From positions 1 to 41,354 of the forward strand of contig NZ_JAKLJA010000050.1 of the NCBI RefSeq assembly GCF_022213065.1: a DNA stretch of 41,354 nucleotides, written 5' to 3'. This stretch comes from Paraburkholderia tagetis. Its GTDB lineage: Bacteria > Pseudomonadota > Gammaproteobacteria > Burkholderiales > Burkholderiaceae. The notes beneath the pieces were generated by a model. It was not told the origin of the DNA, made no database searches, and saw only the letters and a program-made list of their open reading frames with translations. Below, in pieces: positions 26,710-35,261 of the stretch. Position numbers and translations under genes: made by a program. Each line of letters starts with the position of its first letter. The stretch's first letter is position 1.

Positions 26710-27801
26710 TCATGCCACCCACGCGGAGCGAACGACGTAAATGGTCTTGCCGTCCCTGGAGAAGTGATAGCTCGCGACCCGGCTGCATGCAGGTGTGGTT
26801 GGGTCCTTGAGCTTTTCAAGCGCGCGCACGAGGCTGGCTCGGAAATTACTCTTGTTGGGCCCATATCCGCAAAGCTGATGCAACAGTTCAGCCGGCAACG
26901 GCTTCGGCCGAGCGTGCCCCGCATAGAAGTTTGCTAGCCATCCCCTCAACCCATCATATCTTGCGGCACCACTTTCGACAGCTGTCCACGCGCCCGCTCC
27001 GAACAGTTCCGCCACGGAAGTCGTGACCCGAAGCGAAAGCACGTCGCTGCCTTTGAAAGGCTCAACGGACTCACCGTCCTCGAACTTCACCGACAGCAGC
27101 TTCGGCACGTCGATGTTCATGCGCTCGTGGCGAATGCGCACCTGGGCAAAGCTCAGACGAAGTAGACTGGCCCGTATGGCACTGTGCGCCTTGACGCTGT
27201 ATTTGTTTCCCATGCGGCACGCGAACTCATAGAACGTAGTTTGCTGATACCGAGGGTTCTCCTCAGGACAAAGGGGTACGTCACGGTAGTATTCGAGACA
27301 GGTCGAGTAGACCAGCCGGTCGAACTGACAAAGGCCATACCCGCTGAACATCATGGTGATGTCTTTGAACGTGCCAATTTTCTCTTCAGTCACCAGGCCG
27401 GCGGAGCCGCCCGCGAGGATGTTTGCATTGCCGGTCTGAACGCGACACGTCGCGGCAAACAGGGCTGAACGGAGAAACACGTTCGGCAACGCCCGCGCCG
27501 TTGTGGACCAGCCCGGCAGATACACATCCGCGCCCACGCGGGTCGCCTGTCGCCGCCGCGAATGGTGAATCTCGCTGGCTGTCGCGTTCGCTGGCAGTTC
27601 GGCGACCGCGAGTTGCTCAAGCGACTTCCTGCTCCGGCGTTCGAGTCCGTCAGCGATGTCCTGGAGCCGCTGTGCCGCATCGAGTACAGTCATCTGCTGG
27701 TCGGGAGCAGCAGTCAATGCCGCGCTGGCCGTGAGGTTTGCGAGGGCGCGCAGTTCAGCGACTTTGCCCCCTGGATGCCTTGTCGCCTGCAACTTAGCCA
27801 T
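26710..27801 (-). CDS. TrfA-family plasmid replication initiator
   Basis: This 363-residue protein starts at ATG 27801 with GGAG seven bases upstream. The ORF is open 58 codons further, but that part reads as non-coding and overlaps a small upstream ORF. The signature YLPGWSTTARALPNVFLRSALFAA matches the conserved TrfA start (trp, LPN, RSALF). The block MMFSGYGLCQFDRLVY corresponds to the GEQLNQYDLDVW region of RK2 TrfA. TrfA proteins bind iterons and open the origin of broad-host-range plasmids. Four iterons at 22-bp spacing lie 301-388 bp upstream of this start. It suggests that this part of the island derives from, or still is, a plasmid replicon. Confidence 0.75.
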   Translation of the reverse strand: MAKLQATRHPGGKVAELRALANLTASAALTAAPDQQMTVLDAAQRLQDIADGLERRSRKSLEQLAVAELPANATASEIHHSRRRQATRVGADVYLPGWSTTARALPNVFLRSALFAATCRVQTGNANILAGGSAGLVTEEKIGTFKDITMMFSGYGLCQFDRLVYSTCLEYYRDVPLCPEENPRYQQTTFYEFACRMGNKYSVKAHSAIRASLLRLSFAQVRIRHERMNIDVPKLLSVKFEDGESVEPFKGSDVLSLRVTTSVAELFGAGAWTAVESGAARYDGLRGWLANFYAGHARPKPLPAELLHQLCGYGPNKSNFRASLVRALEKLKDPTTPACSRVASYHFSRDGKTIYVVRSAWVA

Positions 27802-27964
27802 TCTGCTGCTCCAGGAGCCGGGCGACGCCTTTCGTCGTTGTCTGCGACATCGCGGCGTCAACGACGCGGGGCTCATAGGATTCGGAAGGCACGTTTTGCG
27901 AAACGCACACGCCGACCGAACGGCGAGCCGGTTGATGCTGGCAATATGAAACTGGTCTGGACAT
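27794..27964 (-). CDS. Possible small ORF coupled to trfA
   Basis: A ~56-codon ORF ends QQNG with a TAA at 27794-27796, overlapping the ATG of the trfA-like gene by eight bases. I place the start at ATG 27964 (MSRPVSYCQHQPARRSVG); GTG 27979 or ATG 27850 are alternatives. The overlap suggests translational coupling of the initiator to a leader peptide, as in copy-number control of some plasmids. Coding status is uncertain. Confidence 0.35.
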   Translation of the reverse strand: MSRPVSYCQHQPARRSVGVCVSQNVPSESYEPRVVDAAMSQTTTKGVARLLEQQNG

Positions 27965-28101
27965 GGCGAACACATTCACGTAGGTGATACCCGTGTATAT
28001 GCGCGCAGGACGACCACAACATCATGAAATTGAGCCTCGCAGCACTACTTTCCAGAATATGCCCGAAAAACAGGGCAGTTATTCGCTTCGGCCGCCGATT
28101 G

Positions 28102-28189
28102 CGCGACTTGTACTCCGCAGCAGCGTGGCTTGTACCCTGTATCGTCGGCACGTGTACCCGACATCACCGCAACTTGTACTCTGCATCGC
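28102..28189 (+). repeat. Four tandem 22-bp iterons, putative origin of replication
   Basis: Four units start at 28102, 28124, 28146 and 28168, exactly 22 bp apart. Each begins CG, three variable bases and C, followed by TTGTAC (GTGTAC in the third) and a YCYGCATC-like tail. They lie upstream of the TrfA-type initiator gene. RK2 iterons are 17 bp at ~22-bp spacing, so the geometry is that expected for TrfA binding on one face of the helix. TnsB sites of Tn7 are also 22 bp, so an element end is the alternative, but no matching repeats were found near tnsA. Confidence 0.75.
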
Positions 28190-29063
28190 CTTCCACATGG
28201 CCGACGCGAAGAACAACCACTGAAGTCAGGAAATTATCGCCGGCCGCAGCATGGCCTAATATCTGTAGACTCTGTAATCGAGGTAGCCGGGCGAGTGCGG
28301 TCTGGGGCTGGCGGGCTTCCTCGTCAGCTGACTTCCGGTGCTCCGAGGCTGCACGGATGTGTTTCCAGCCAAGTCGGTCTGCATTGCTTGGTCACGCGAC
28401 ATCGCCCGATGTTTGAGGAAAACGGCGATGCGACGCACCTCCTCGTGAATGCAAATGACAGTCACCCGCCCTGGTCAGCAAGGCGTGCCTCACTCGAGTC
28501 TCTTGTCACGCCCCGTTCGATGGCAACCAGACAGTCATCGCAAACGCCATCTGCTACCCGAACGGGAATAGAATCCTTGGTCGACGTCTTGCTGACCAGG
28601 GCGGGCGATACTACACCGCGCGCCGTGAGTCCCGCTACCGCCCGATGGCGTGTCGCCTCGCGTTTCTGTGTAACTCACTAACCGTTCCACCCTCACCACG
28701 CTTCCCGGGCGTGCGACGCAGCTTCGGCCTTCCGGTGAATGCCCGAATGCGCGTTGACAAGCCAGTCTCTGGTACGCCGGTAATCCTCAATGTGAATCGG
28801 CGGTTCGCATCAACGACGGCCGCAAACGAACGGATACCTGGACAGCACACTGGCTCCCGCCGAAACTCCGGAACGCAGCGCCGCGCAAACAATAGCACGG
28901 CCCGACGACGTACTGCTCGTCGATGACAGGCTCCAGCCGTTCTCTGCGTTCGGCGACTTCTCCCGACGTGCATCAATAAGGCCGAATCAATCCTGGTAGT
29001 TCGCGGCCGCGTTACCGCGCACGCATCCGAAGCTGGCAGAAGCATCCATCTTCCAGGGGCGAC
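28190..29063. other. Non-coding stretch with long inverted repeats
   Basis: No convincing gene in ~870 bp. Open frames are arginine-rich. The best fragment is a start-less minus-strand stretch around 28840-29010 (reading EVAERRERLEPVIDEQYVVG), which may be gene debris. The outstanding feature is the nested inverted repeat at 28465-28605. Confidence 0.45.
28465..28605. repeat. Nested inverted repeat, 18-bp perfect arms
   Basis: The outer arms CCCGCCCTGGTCAGCAAG (28465-28482) and CTTGCTGACCAGGGCGGG (28588-28605) are perfect reverse complements. Inside are CCCGTTCG (28512-28519) with CGAACGGG (28559-28566), GATGGC (28519-28524) with GCCATC (28546-28551), and GGCGTG (28482-28487) with CACGCC (28507-28512). 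The strand can fold into a branched stem structure of ~141 nt. It could be a single-strand origin, a transfer or recombination site, or a structured RNA. No T-run follows, so it is not a simple terminator. Confidence 0.75.
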
Positions 29064-30836
29064 TCACGACAATTTCGCGAGCAATTTGATGAAGTTGCGC
29101 TTCGCACGATACGCCGCCCGAATCTCCTCCAGCTCACCAGAGAACTCCGCGCGTTCATCCAGCCGTGCCCGGAGCATGCCGATAGCCCGCACGATTTCAA
29201 ACGCCTCGTCATATCGGGCGTTGCGCGTGCCGCCCTCGGCAGCTATCGGCAGCAGCCGGTGATACAGGGCGATGGCATCGTGCGGATGAGTCTTGCCGCG
29301 GACAGACGCCATTTCAGGCCATAGCTGCGTGGCGACCGGGCCGGCGGTAAACGTTTCCCATGCGACGTCATTTTCCTTGCCAGCGAGAAAAATCCTGACC
29401 AGCTCGGTTCGCGTGCCGCGTTGCCAGACGGTGCGCTTCGATTTTGCGGTCGCTTCCTCTTCACTGACCAGCGCCCTGAGATGTTTGAGTGCACGCTCCC
29501 GGGTTTCTGCATGTCTGCCGGTGACAGTAGCGACCTCCATCAAAGCCGGAAATGCTTCAGCCGTCGGACGCATCTCGAAACGTCGCCACGCGTACGCGTC
29601 GGCCTTGTCGAATTCGCTGCGCCGCAGATACGCCTCGATGCAGAAGTCGAGCAGACGCTGGTCAAAGCTTTGGCCTGACTCCGCGATGCCGCGCTCGGCC
29701 CAGGCGAGCCCCTCGTCCGGACGACCGTGCTCCACACAAAGCTCCGCGACCACCTGAAACCGGTACGGGCTGGACAGGTCCTTCGAGTGGATGCGGATGA
29801 GCGCGTCGACATCTCCGTCGAGTTCGGCCAGCGCCGCCATCGCGTGTTCGAGCTGCATCCGCGGCGAGTCGTATGAGCGTCGGTATTCCTTGCCCGGTGC
29901 GAGTACGGGCATCGCTTCCCATGCTTCGTTGACGAGTTCGCGATAGCGGCGCAACCCGCTCTTGCCCAGCGGCTCCGCGTACGCCGGCAGGACGTTGTAG
30001 AAGGTGTCCCACTTGCCTTCTGTCTGGAAGCGGAAGAGCCGCTCCGCTAGCTTCACCGGGTCGGGGCCAGTTACCTTGCATGCATCGAGGTGCACAGAGG
30101 CCAGTTCGAGAATCGCCGGCATCACGTCGCCATTGGAGTCGTCAATCTGTTCGAGACTCTTTTCTGCGCCGGCAATCGCCAGCTCGCATAGCTCGACCAC
30201 CTGCGCGGCGTGAGGTCCGGAAAGCCTTTGCCGCAGCATGTCGGCCAGCGACATCAGGCCGTCGCCGTATGCGCCTGACTCGCGCCAGCCCAGCGGGCGT
30301 GAGAGGAGTGTCGCCTGCTTGATGGCAGCCTTCATGCCGGGCAGGTCGGAGGCCCCTGCCGCACGCGCAGCGAACAGCAGCTTGTCGCGCAGCGCAAGGT
30401 CCTGTTCGACGGCGTCCATCAACAACTCCTGAAGCGCGTCCCTGCCTAACGTCGCCACATATTCCCGAATGACTTCCTCGTAGGTCTTCCGCTTCTTGCG
30501 CAGCTTCCCCGGCGCCGGCTCATCGGCGTGAAACACCTCTTCACCGGCGTTTTCGAGCCAGGAGAGCGCAACGGCAACAGCGTGCTTGCAGAAGACGCCG
30601 TCGTCGCCCACGGGGCAGTTGCAGTCGTATGCGAGTTCGCCATTGTCGACGGCGAGTTCGACCCGGTACCTGTGCGTGCCGTGCACGGTCGCACGAACCG
30701 ATTCGTCGCGCTCGTCCAGGCGGGAGACGACGCCATCGTGGAAATAGGCCTTGCCGCGCGCAAACGTCTTCGTGTCGGCCAGCGACTGGACTTCGGCAAG
30801 CGTGAGAACCTCGGAAAGCTTTGCAGACTCGGACAT
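29064..30836 (-). CDS. SWIM zinc-finger protein
   Basis: This 590-residue protein is read from ATG 30836 (MSESAKLSEVLTLAEVQ), since the frame upstream is non-coding in style. The SWIM zinc finger is CNCPVGDDGVFCKH (Cys72, Cys74, Cys83, His85; CxCx8CxH), preceded by the usual beta region. The rest is a long helical TPR-like region (EHAMAALAELDGDVDALIR, DEGLAWAERGIAE, LLDFCIEAYLRRSEFDKAD). SWIM proteins bind DNA or partner proteins. A cytoplasmic role in the island is likely but undefined. No neighbour overlaps it. Confidence 0.8.
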   Translation of the reverse strand: MSESAKLSEVLTLAEVQSLADTKTFARGKAYFHDGVVSRLDERDESVRATVHGTHRYRVELAVDNGELAYDCNCPVGDDGVFCKHAVAVALSWLENAGEEVFHADEPAPGKLRKKRKTYEEVIREYVATLGRDALQELLMDAVEQDLALRDKLLFAARAAGASDLPGMKAAIKQATLLSRPLGWRESGAYGDGLMSLADMLRQRLSGPHAAQVVELCELAIAGAEKSLEQIDDSNGDVMPAILELASVHLDACKVTGPDPVKLAERLFRFQTEGKWDTFYNVLPAYAEPLGKSGLRRYRELVNEAWEAMPVLAPGKEYRRSYDSPRMQLEHAMAALAELDGDVDALIRIHSKDLSSPYRFQVVAELCVEHGRPDEGLAWAERGIAESGQSFDQRLLDFCIEAYLRRSEFDKADAYAWRRFEMRPTAEAFPALMEVATVTGRHAETRERALKHLRALVSEEEATAKSKRTVWQRGTRTELVRIFLAGKENDVAWETFTAGPVATQLWPEMASVRGKTHPHDAIALYHRLLPIAAEGGTRNARYDEAFEIVRAIGMLRARLDERAEFSGELEEIRAAYRAKRNFIKLLAKLS

Positions 30837-31129
30837 CGGGTGACTGGTGAAAAACGGGAAATGCCGCGACCGGCGGCGCACAGGCACGATGATACGTCGA
30901 TGGGCAAGCGGGCGCCCGATTCGGAACGTGTGCGTGCTGACCTGACGAACAACATCCTGCCCGGTTCGGCGCGACTTTGCTTCAGATTCCGGGTGGATAT
31001 TCTCACGGCCCAACAGCTAACGATGCAGCATCAAGGTTTCTTACCCGACCATAAATTCTTTTGGCCTGACTTCGGAACTGGCTGGACTAACCTATACGCT
31101 CATTTGACGGGACCGGACACCCAACGACC

Positions 31130-31646
31130 ATGATTGAACTTACCGAAGAACAAATCGCCGACGGGGAACTCCGCAAGGCTGCCTACCATGAAGCGGCTCA
31201 CAAAATTGGTCTACGAACGATTTGGTGGCGCTGGCGACGCGGTCGTATGGAGAAACGAGAGCGGGAACCCGGAGGAGAGGGCGTGGCGTGGGCAGTTTCG
31301 ACCTCGCACCTGTCCCGAGGAGATGCGAGCCATTGCTCTGGCGTCCTGGTCTTCCATTCCTGACCTACCCGCGAACTGGAAGGCGCTCGTCGGCATCGCT
31401 GCCCTGATGGCCGAGGAAATTCTGTACGATGGCACGGACGATGCCGGTGTAATTGCCGATGCCCTTCACCAGAGAATCTCGGATGGAGAGGCCTCAGCCT
31501 CCGACCTCGCGATGATGGGCATCGCGGATATCGAGAGCTATGAGCTGAGAGACGAACTCGTCGAAGAAGCAAGGTGGATTTTGCAAGAAAGGTGGCAGGC
31601 CGTGCAACAGGAGGCCGAATATCTGATTGAGTCCTCCACCGAGTAG
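31130..31646 (+). pseudogene. Frameshifted HExxH-like (degenerate zincin) protein
   Basis: The frame from ATG 31130 reads MIELTEEQIADGELRKAAYHEAAHKI and then turns to non-coding sequence. The next frame resumes with VYERFGGAGDAVVWRN and continues to a normal end at 31646 (ESSTE). The two join if one base is removed around 31206-31212. HEAAH in the first part resembles the HExxH zinc site of M41-like small peptidases. If the shift is real the gene is broken. An ATG at 31189 in the second frame could still give a ~151-residue protein lacking the zinc motif. A sequencing error or programmed frameshift is also possible. Confidence 0.55.
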
Positions 31647-31701
31647 CTTTTGTTCATTGAACTTCGCCTCGGTGCGGCGGAGCTAGTCGCGCAGCGCGCC
31701 T

Positions 31702-31732
31702 CCCGCGACGTGGACGAAAATCATGTCGCGGG
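31702..31732. terminator. Hairpin downstream of the second ParB-like gene
   Basis: Perfect 8-bp arms CCCGCGAC and GTCGCGGG lie a few bases beyond the stop of the minus-strand ParB/RepB-like gene. There is no T-run, so its role as a terminator is uncertain. Confidence 0.3.
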
Positions 31733-31736
31733 TAAT

Positions 31737-32639
31737 TTAGAGGGCCGCGCTGAATTGCTGCTGGTCGAGAGAAATGGTTGCGATGATGGACTCGAACTCC
31801 ACCATCAAATCCGGATGGCGTTGGGTAACATATCGCCGTGCGGGTTCATTTTCGAGGAGCTTGGCGAGATACCCTTTCGCGAGCACCAGATTCAACACGT
31901 CCTGGCCATAAGTCTGTTCCACAAGCTTGTACTGTCCCTGCAGATTGCTCATTTCCCGCTCCATCTTCGCCATCTGCTCCGGACTGACCCCGCTCAGCTT
32001 GCGTGGCTTCTTGCCTTCCACGAGCAGCGCTGCAGGCGTCGCCACCAGCAACGCCTCGGCGTAAGCGACGGACACATTGTTCGCGGCTACCATCAGTTCA
32101 ACGCATTCGACCTGCCGCATGGGCTTCATTTTGCGAATGGCGCGAACAAGCTCCGGCGAGAACTGCCGGTCTCCGAGAAGTTCGGCGGCCTCCGGGCACA
32201 CACCGTCGAGGAGCGACATCTTCTTGATAATCTGGGACACGTCCACTGAAAGAGCTTTCGCCAATCGTTCAGGCGGTACGCCTCTCTCAATCACGCGCCG
32301 AATCATATAGTGCTCCTGGATTGTCGAAAGGCGATTAACCCGATTGTTATAGGTGTAGCTCTCGTCGTCGGTCGCGACAAGGCAGGTGGCCCGCTCGTGC
32401 CCCAGGTCCTGGATGGCAAGTAAGCGCAGATGCCCATCCAGCAGGACGTGTTGTCCGGAAGACTGGTCAGGCGGCGTCACGGAGAGCGGTTCGATGAGGC
32501 CCACCTCCGCAATGGAGGTTCTTATCTGCTTGAATTTGCGCGATTCCATCACGGGAGCCGGTATCCGGCGCGATGGCAAAATACTTGCGACCAGCACCGA
32601 CAACGGCTCGGGAATGAATCCGAGAGACACGCCGGTCAT
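31737..32639 (-). CDS. ParB/RepB-like partitioning protein, second copy
   Basis: This 300-residue protein starts at ATG 32639, which overlaps the upstream gene's TGA (ATGA) and has GGGAG six bases before it. The N-terminal ParB-like nuclease/CTPase fold is visible in GLIEPLSVTP, then LLDGHLRLLAIQDLGH. A helix-turn-helix region and a RepB-type C-terminal part follow. It differs in sequence from its upstream partner, so the pair is not a recent duplication. It probably binds DNA and works with the recombinase or in element stability. No ParA partner is present in the window. Confidence 0.8.
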   Translation of the reverse strand: MTGVSLGFIPEPLSVLVASILPSRRIPAPVMESRKFKQIRTSIAEVGLIEPLSVTPPDQSSGQHVLLDGHLRLLAIQDLGHERATCLVATDDESYTYNNRVNRLSTIQEHYMIRRVIERGVPPERLAKALSVDVSQIIKKMSLLDGVCPEAAELLGDRQFSPELVRAIRKMKPMRQVECVELMVAANNVSVAYAEALLVATPAALLVEGKKPRKLSGVSPEQMAKMEREMSNLQGQYKLVEQTYGQDVLNLVLAKGYLAKLLENEPARRYVTQRHPDLMVEFESIIATISLDQQQFSAAL

Positions 32640-33538
32640 GTAGCACTCCCGCTTGGCCAAACGCGTTCGCCAAGGTACTTGGGAAGGCTGGCCAGTCCTT
32701 CCGCGCGCAAAAGGTTGATGAAGTTCTCATCGGCAAACAGTTGCCTCAGTGCACCGACGACAAACAGCAACCGCTGTTGTGTGAATTCGGCCTTTCTGAC
32801 CATCGATTTCTGACGCTCAACCTCGCGCTCATAGGTCCGCACGAGACTCGATGTCGTGACGGCGGCAGACTTGCTGGTCATATTGCGCGCAGCGCTTCGC
32901 CCGAGTGCTTTCCTGCGCTCGATGACGCGGCGAGCGCTCATCAGTTGCTTGCCGCGCAATTTGCCTGACTCGTAGGCCTCCTGGAGTGCGGCCTGTATTT
33001 CAGCGTCGTCGTCACCGGCGCCGACAATCATGAGGGCGGCATTCAGGGGAACGAGGCCTTTCTCCACCGCAACCACAAGCCTTTCTTCCCCCTGATGCAA
33101 CAGCGCGAGGATGCCGTGGACGTAGGTCGCCGTGAGTCCTGTCTTTTCGGCAATGACCTTCGGCGCATATCCCTGCTCCTGCAATTGCCGAATGCCGGCG
33201 AGCCGCTCGAGTGGGCGACACTGTCTGCGCGCGATGTTTTCAGTCAGACTCATGACGAACGCGTCCTCATCGCTGACGCTAACCACGAGTGCGGGAATAG
33301 TCGTTTCCCCGAGCGTGCGAAACGCTTTCAATCGCCCCTCGCCGCACACGAGCAGATATTTTTCTATGCCGCTGGCCGTGGCTCGTGGCGTGACCACGAT
33401 AGGCTTTTTGAGACCGATGGTCGCGATGTTGTCGACGATTTCCTTGAAGACCCGACCGTTGCGTTCTCGCGGATTGATGACTTCAATCTGTGAGACGGGA
33501 ACCATCCGGATTTCCCCGGCCTGCTGCCGCGAGCTCAT
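32636..33538 (-). CDS. ParB/RepB-like partitioning protein, first copy
   Basis: This 300-residue protein starts at ATG 33538 after a perfect AGGAGG. The ParB N-terminal domain is clear, with VPVSQIEVINPRERN, then NIATIGLKKPIVVTPR, then LLVCGEGRLKAFRTLGE and the FVMSLTENIARRQ block. Next comes a helix-turn-helix (KVIAEKTGLTATYVHGIL) and a RepB-like C-terminus. The start overlaps the recombinase stop (ATGA) and the end overlaps the next ParB-like gene, so the three are translationally coupled. No ParA is nearby. This points to a role other than classical ATP-driven segregation, for example control of recombination. Confidence 0.85.
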   Translation of the reverse strand: MSSRQQAGEIRMVPVSQIEVINPRERNGRVFKEIVDNIATIGLKKPIVVTPRATASGIEKYLLVCGEGRLKAFRTLGETTIPALVVSVSDEDAFVMSLTENIARRQCRPLERLAGIRQLQEQGYAPKVIAEKTGLTATYVHGILALLHQGEERLVVAVEKGLVPLNAALMIVGAGDDDAEIQAALQEAYESGKLRGKQLMSARRVIERRKALGRSAARNMTSKSAAVTTSSLVRTYEREVERQKSMVRKAEFTQQRLLFVVGALRQLFADENFINLLRAEGLASLPKYLGERVWPSGSAT

Positions 33539-35100
33539 GCTACCCTCCTGAGACGGGCGCGCTCGGCCATGCCATAGAGGTAGTCCAGCGTATCAAAGCG
33601 ATAACTCTCAAACTCGATGGGATTCTGGTCTGCCAGATGAATGCGGGGTTGGCAAAAATCCAGATGTGGCAACAGGTAGTAGTCCAGCGTCGCTTCATTG
33701 GTCTGGTCGAGCCGCACGGCAACCGTGATGTCCGGCAGAAGGCTCGTGTCAAAGCGCACCTTCCAGTGATTGCGGTCATTGTCATGCGCCTGGCAGCGCG
33801 CGAGCACGATGCAGGCTGTGAACTCATCGTTGACCGTCAGCAGGTCGGTTGCCGGGTCGCGTGTCACCGTGCCACCCAAATCCGCGATTTTCGTCTCGGT
33901 TTGCGCGACGATTTCCGGATGCAGATGCCGCAGGAAGCGGTTGGTTTCGATGTAACGATAATCGCGCCCGGGCGTAAAACCGACTGTCTGGTATGCACGA
34001 ATCAGGCTACCGAAGCGGTATACATACACCGACGTAGATGGCATGCCGTCGGTTTCATCAATCACAACGCCTGACAGAAACCCGCGACTCCGGTACAGGC
34101 TACGCAGTCGCTCGATTAGCTCCTCATCTGAATAGCGACGCGCTCGCGCTCTCATGATGCCCTGGGCGGTGTAAAACGTCTCGCTCGGCACGATGGCCTG
34201 AAATGCACCTTCCTTTCGAATCCACATGTCAGGTGTGTTGGTTACCCGCAGTTTCTTCAATTTGAACGACACACGGTTGTACACGTTGTTGCCGATGTAT
34301 TTCTCGTTGGTCAATACCTCCCGTACCGTTGCCCGTGTCCATTCCCGGTCAAGGTCAGTCCGCACGCGCATGCCGTTCAGACGCGCAGCAATTTCGTACT
34401 CGTCGAGCGACCCATCGATAAACCAGTCGTAAATCAGGTTGACGGTTCGCACTTCGTTTTCCGGCCCCGGCATGAGAATTACGCGGTCTGTCTGCAGACT
34501 TTTATGTTCGCCACGGCGCAATTCTGCTTTCATGAGACCGTGGTCATCGACTAACACGCGGCGCAGTCCGTAGCCAGCCGGTCCTCCTTGCCGGAAGCCC
34601 ATCTCAATCAAACGGCACTGGCCGGCAAACACCTTCGCTGACAGCTCCCGGCTGTATTCGCCGGCCATGGCCCGCTTTACCCCTTTGACGATAGTCGAGA
34701 CGGGTGAGCCGTCATTCTCAAACTGCTCGGCGCAGTACGCGACCTGGATGCCGGCGCGGCGGCATATGTACTCGTAATACGCGCTCTCGTCAGCATCCTG
34801 GAATCGCCCCCATCGACTCACGTCGTAGACGAGGATGACGCAGAAGTCAGCATTGCCGTTGACTACATCGGAGATGAGATTTTGAAGTGCCTGCCGGCCG
34901 TCGATTCGAAGGCCGCTTTTACCTTCGTCGGCATATGTGCGGACGATTTCGAATCCGCGGCGGGCTGCGTAGTCTCGAATCCGGTCGCGCTGATTCTCCG
35001 TCGAATACTGCTGGTGTTCGGTCGACATGCGGACATACTCCGCTGCACGCCCGGCAGATGAATTGGCTACGACTGGTGCATCCGCGTTATTGAATGACAT
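33535..35100 (-). CDS. Large serine recombinase (resolvase/invertase family)
   Basis: This 521-residue protein starts at ATG 35100 with GGGGTGGAG upstream. The resolvase domain has the catalytic serine in EYVRMSTEHQQYS (Ser26) and the DVSRWGR block. The recombinase domain carries GGPAGYGLRR and IYDWFIDGSLDEYEIA. No CxxC zinc ribbon is obvious in the C-terminal part. It is the likely integrase of the right-hand module and is the first gene of a three-gene operon with two ParB-like proteins. The element may depend on these as accessory or directionality factors. Confidence 0.88.
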   Translation of the reverse strand: MSFNNADAPVVANSSAGRAAEYVRMSTEHQQYSTENQRDRIRDYAARRGFEIVRTYADEGKSGLRIDGRQALQNLISDVVNGNADFCVILVYDVSRWGRFQDADESAYYEYICRRAGIQVAYCAEQFENDGSPVSTIVKGVKRAMAGEYSRELSAKVFAGQCRLIEMGFRQGGPAGYGLRRVLVDDHGLMKAELRRGEHKSLQTDRVILMPGPENEVRTVNLIYDWFIDGSLDEYEIAARLNGMRVRTDLDREWTRATVREVLTNEKYIGNNVYNRVSFKLKKLRVTNTPDMWIRKEGAFQAIVPSETFYTAQGIMRARARRYSDEELIERLRSLYRSRGFLSGVVIDETDGMPSTSVYVYRFGSLIRAYQTVGFTPGRDYRYIETNRFLRHLHPEIVAQTETKIADLGGTVTRDPATDLLTVNDEFTACIVLARCQAHDNDRNHWKVRFDTSLLPDITVAVRLDQTNEATLDYYLLPHLDFCQPRIHLADQNPIEFESYRFDTLDYLYGMAERARLRRVA

Positions 35101-35187
35101 GCTCCACCCCGCAACTCAGACACGCGGCAGGCATCGGGCGCAAGGGAGCGTCGAATTCGAGCGTCGCGGTTTCACATCAGATGGTCG

Positions 35188-35203
35188 CGTTCGAAAGCGA
35201 ACG
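35188..35203. promoter_or_regulatory. Inverted repeat upstream of the recombinase operon
   Basis: CGTTCG and CGAACG are separated by AAAG, about 90 bp before the recombinase start. It is a short operator-like or recombination-core-like repeat. The two ParB-like proteins or the recombinase are candidate binders. Confidence 0.4.
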
Positions 35204-35261
35204 GTGACAAGGCAAAGGTAGCAGGCCCGACGCCAATGTGTATCAAGTCATCTCTTTGCAA

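Noticed and set aside
18751..27960. 15-bp direct repeat ATGAAACTGGTCTGG at 18751-18765 and 27946-27960, considered as transposon ends
   Set aside because: About one shared 15-mer is expected by chance in a window of this size, the flanks do not match, and the copies are direct rather than inverted.
28102..28189. 22-bp repeats as a CRISPR array
   Set aside because: The repeats are contiguous at 22 bp with no separate spacers and only partial identity; iterons fit better.
28256..28465. Minus-strand 69-codon ORF beginning MTVICIHEEVRR
   Set aside because: GTG start, no family, and the second half has low-complexity, non-coding-like composition.
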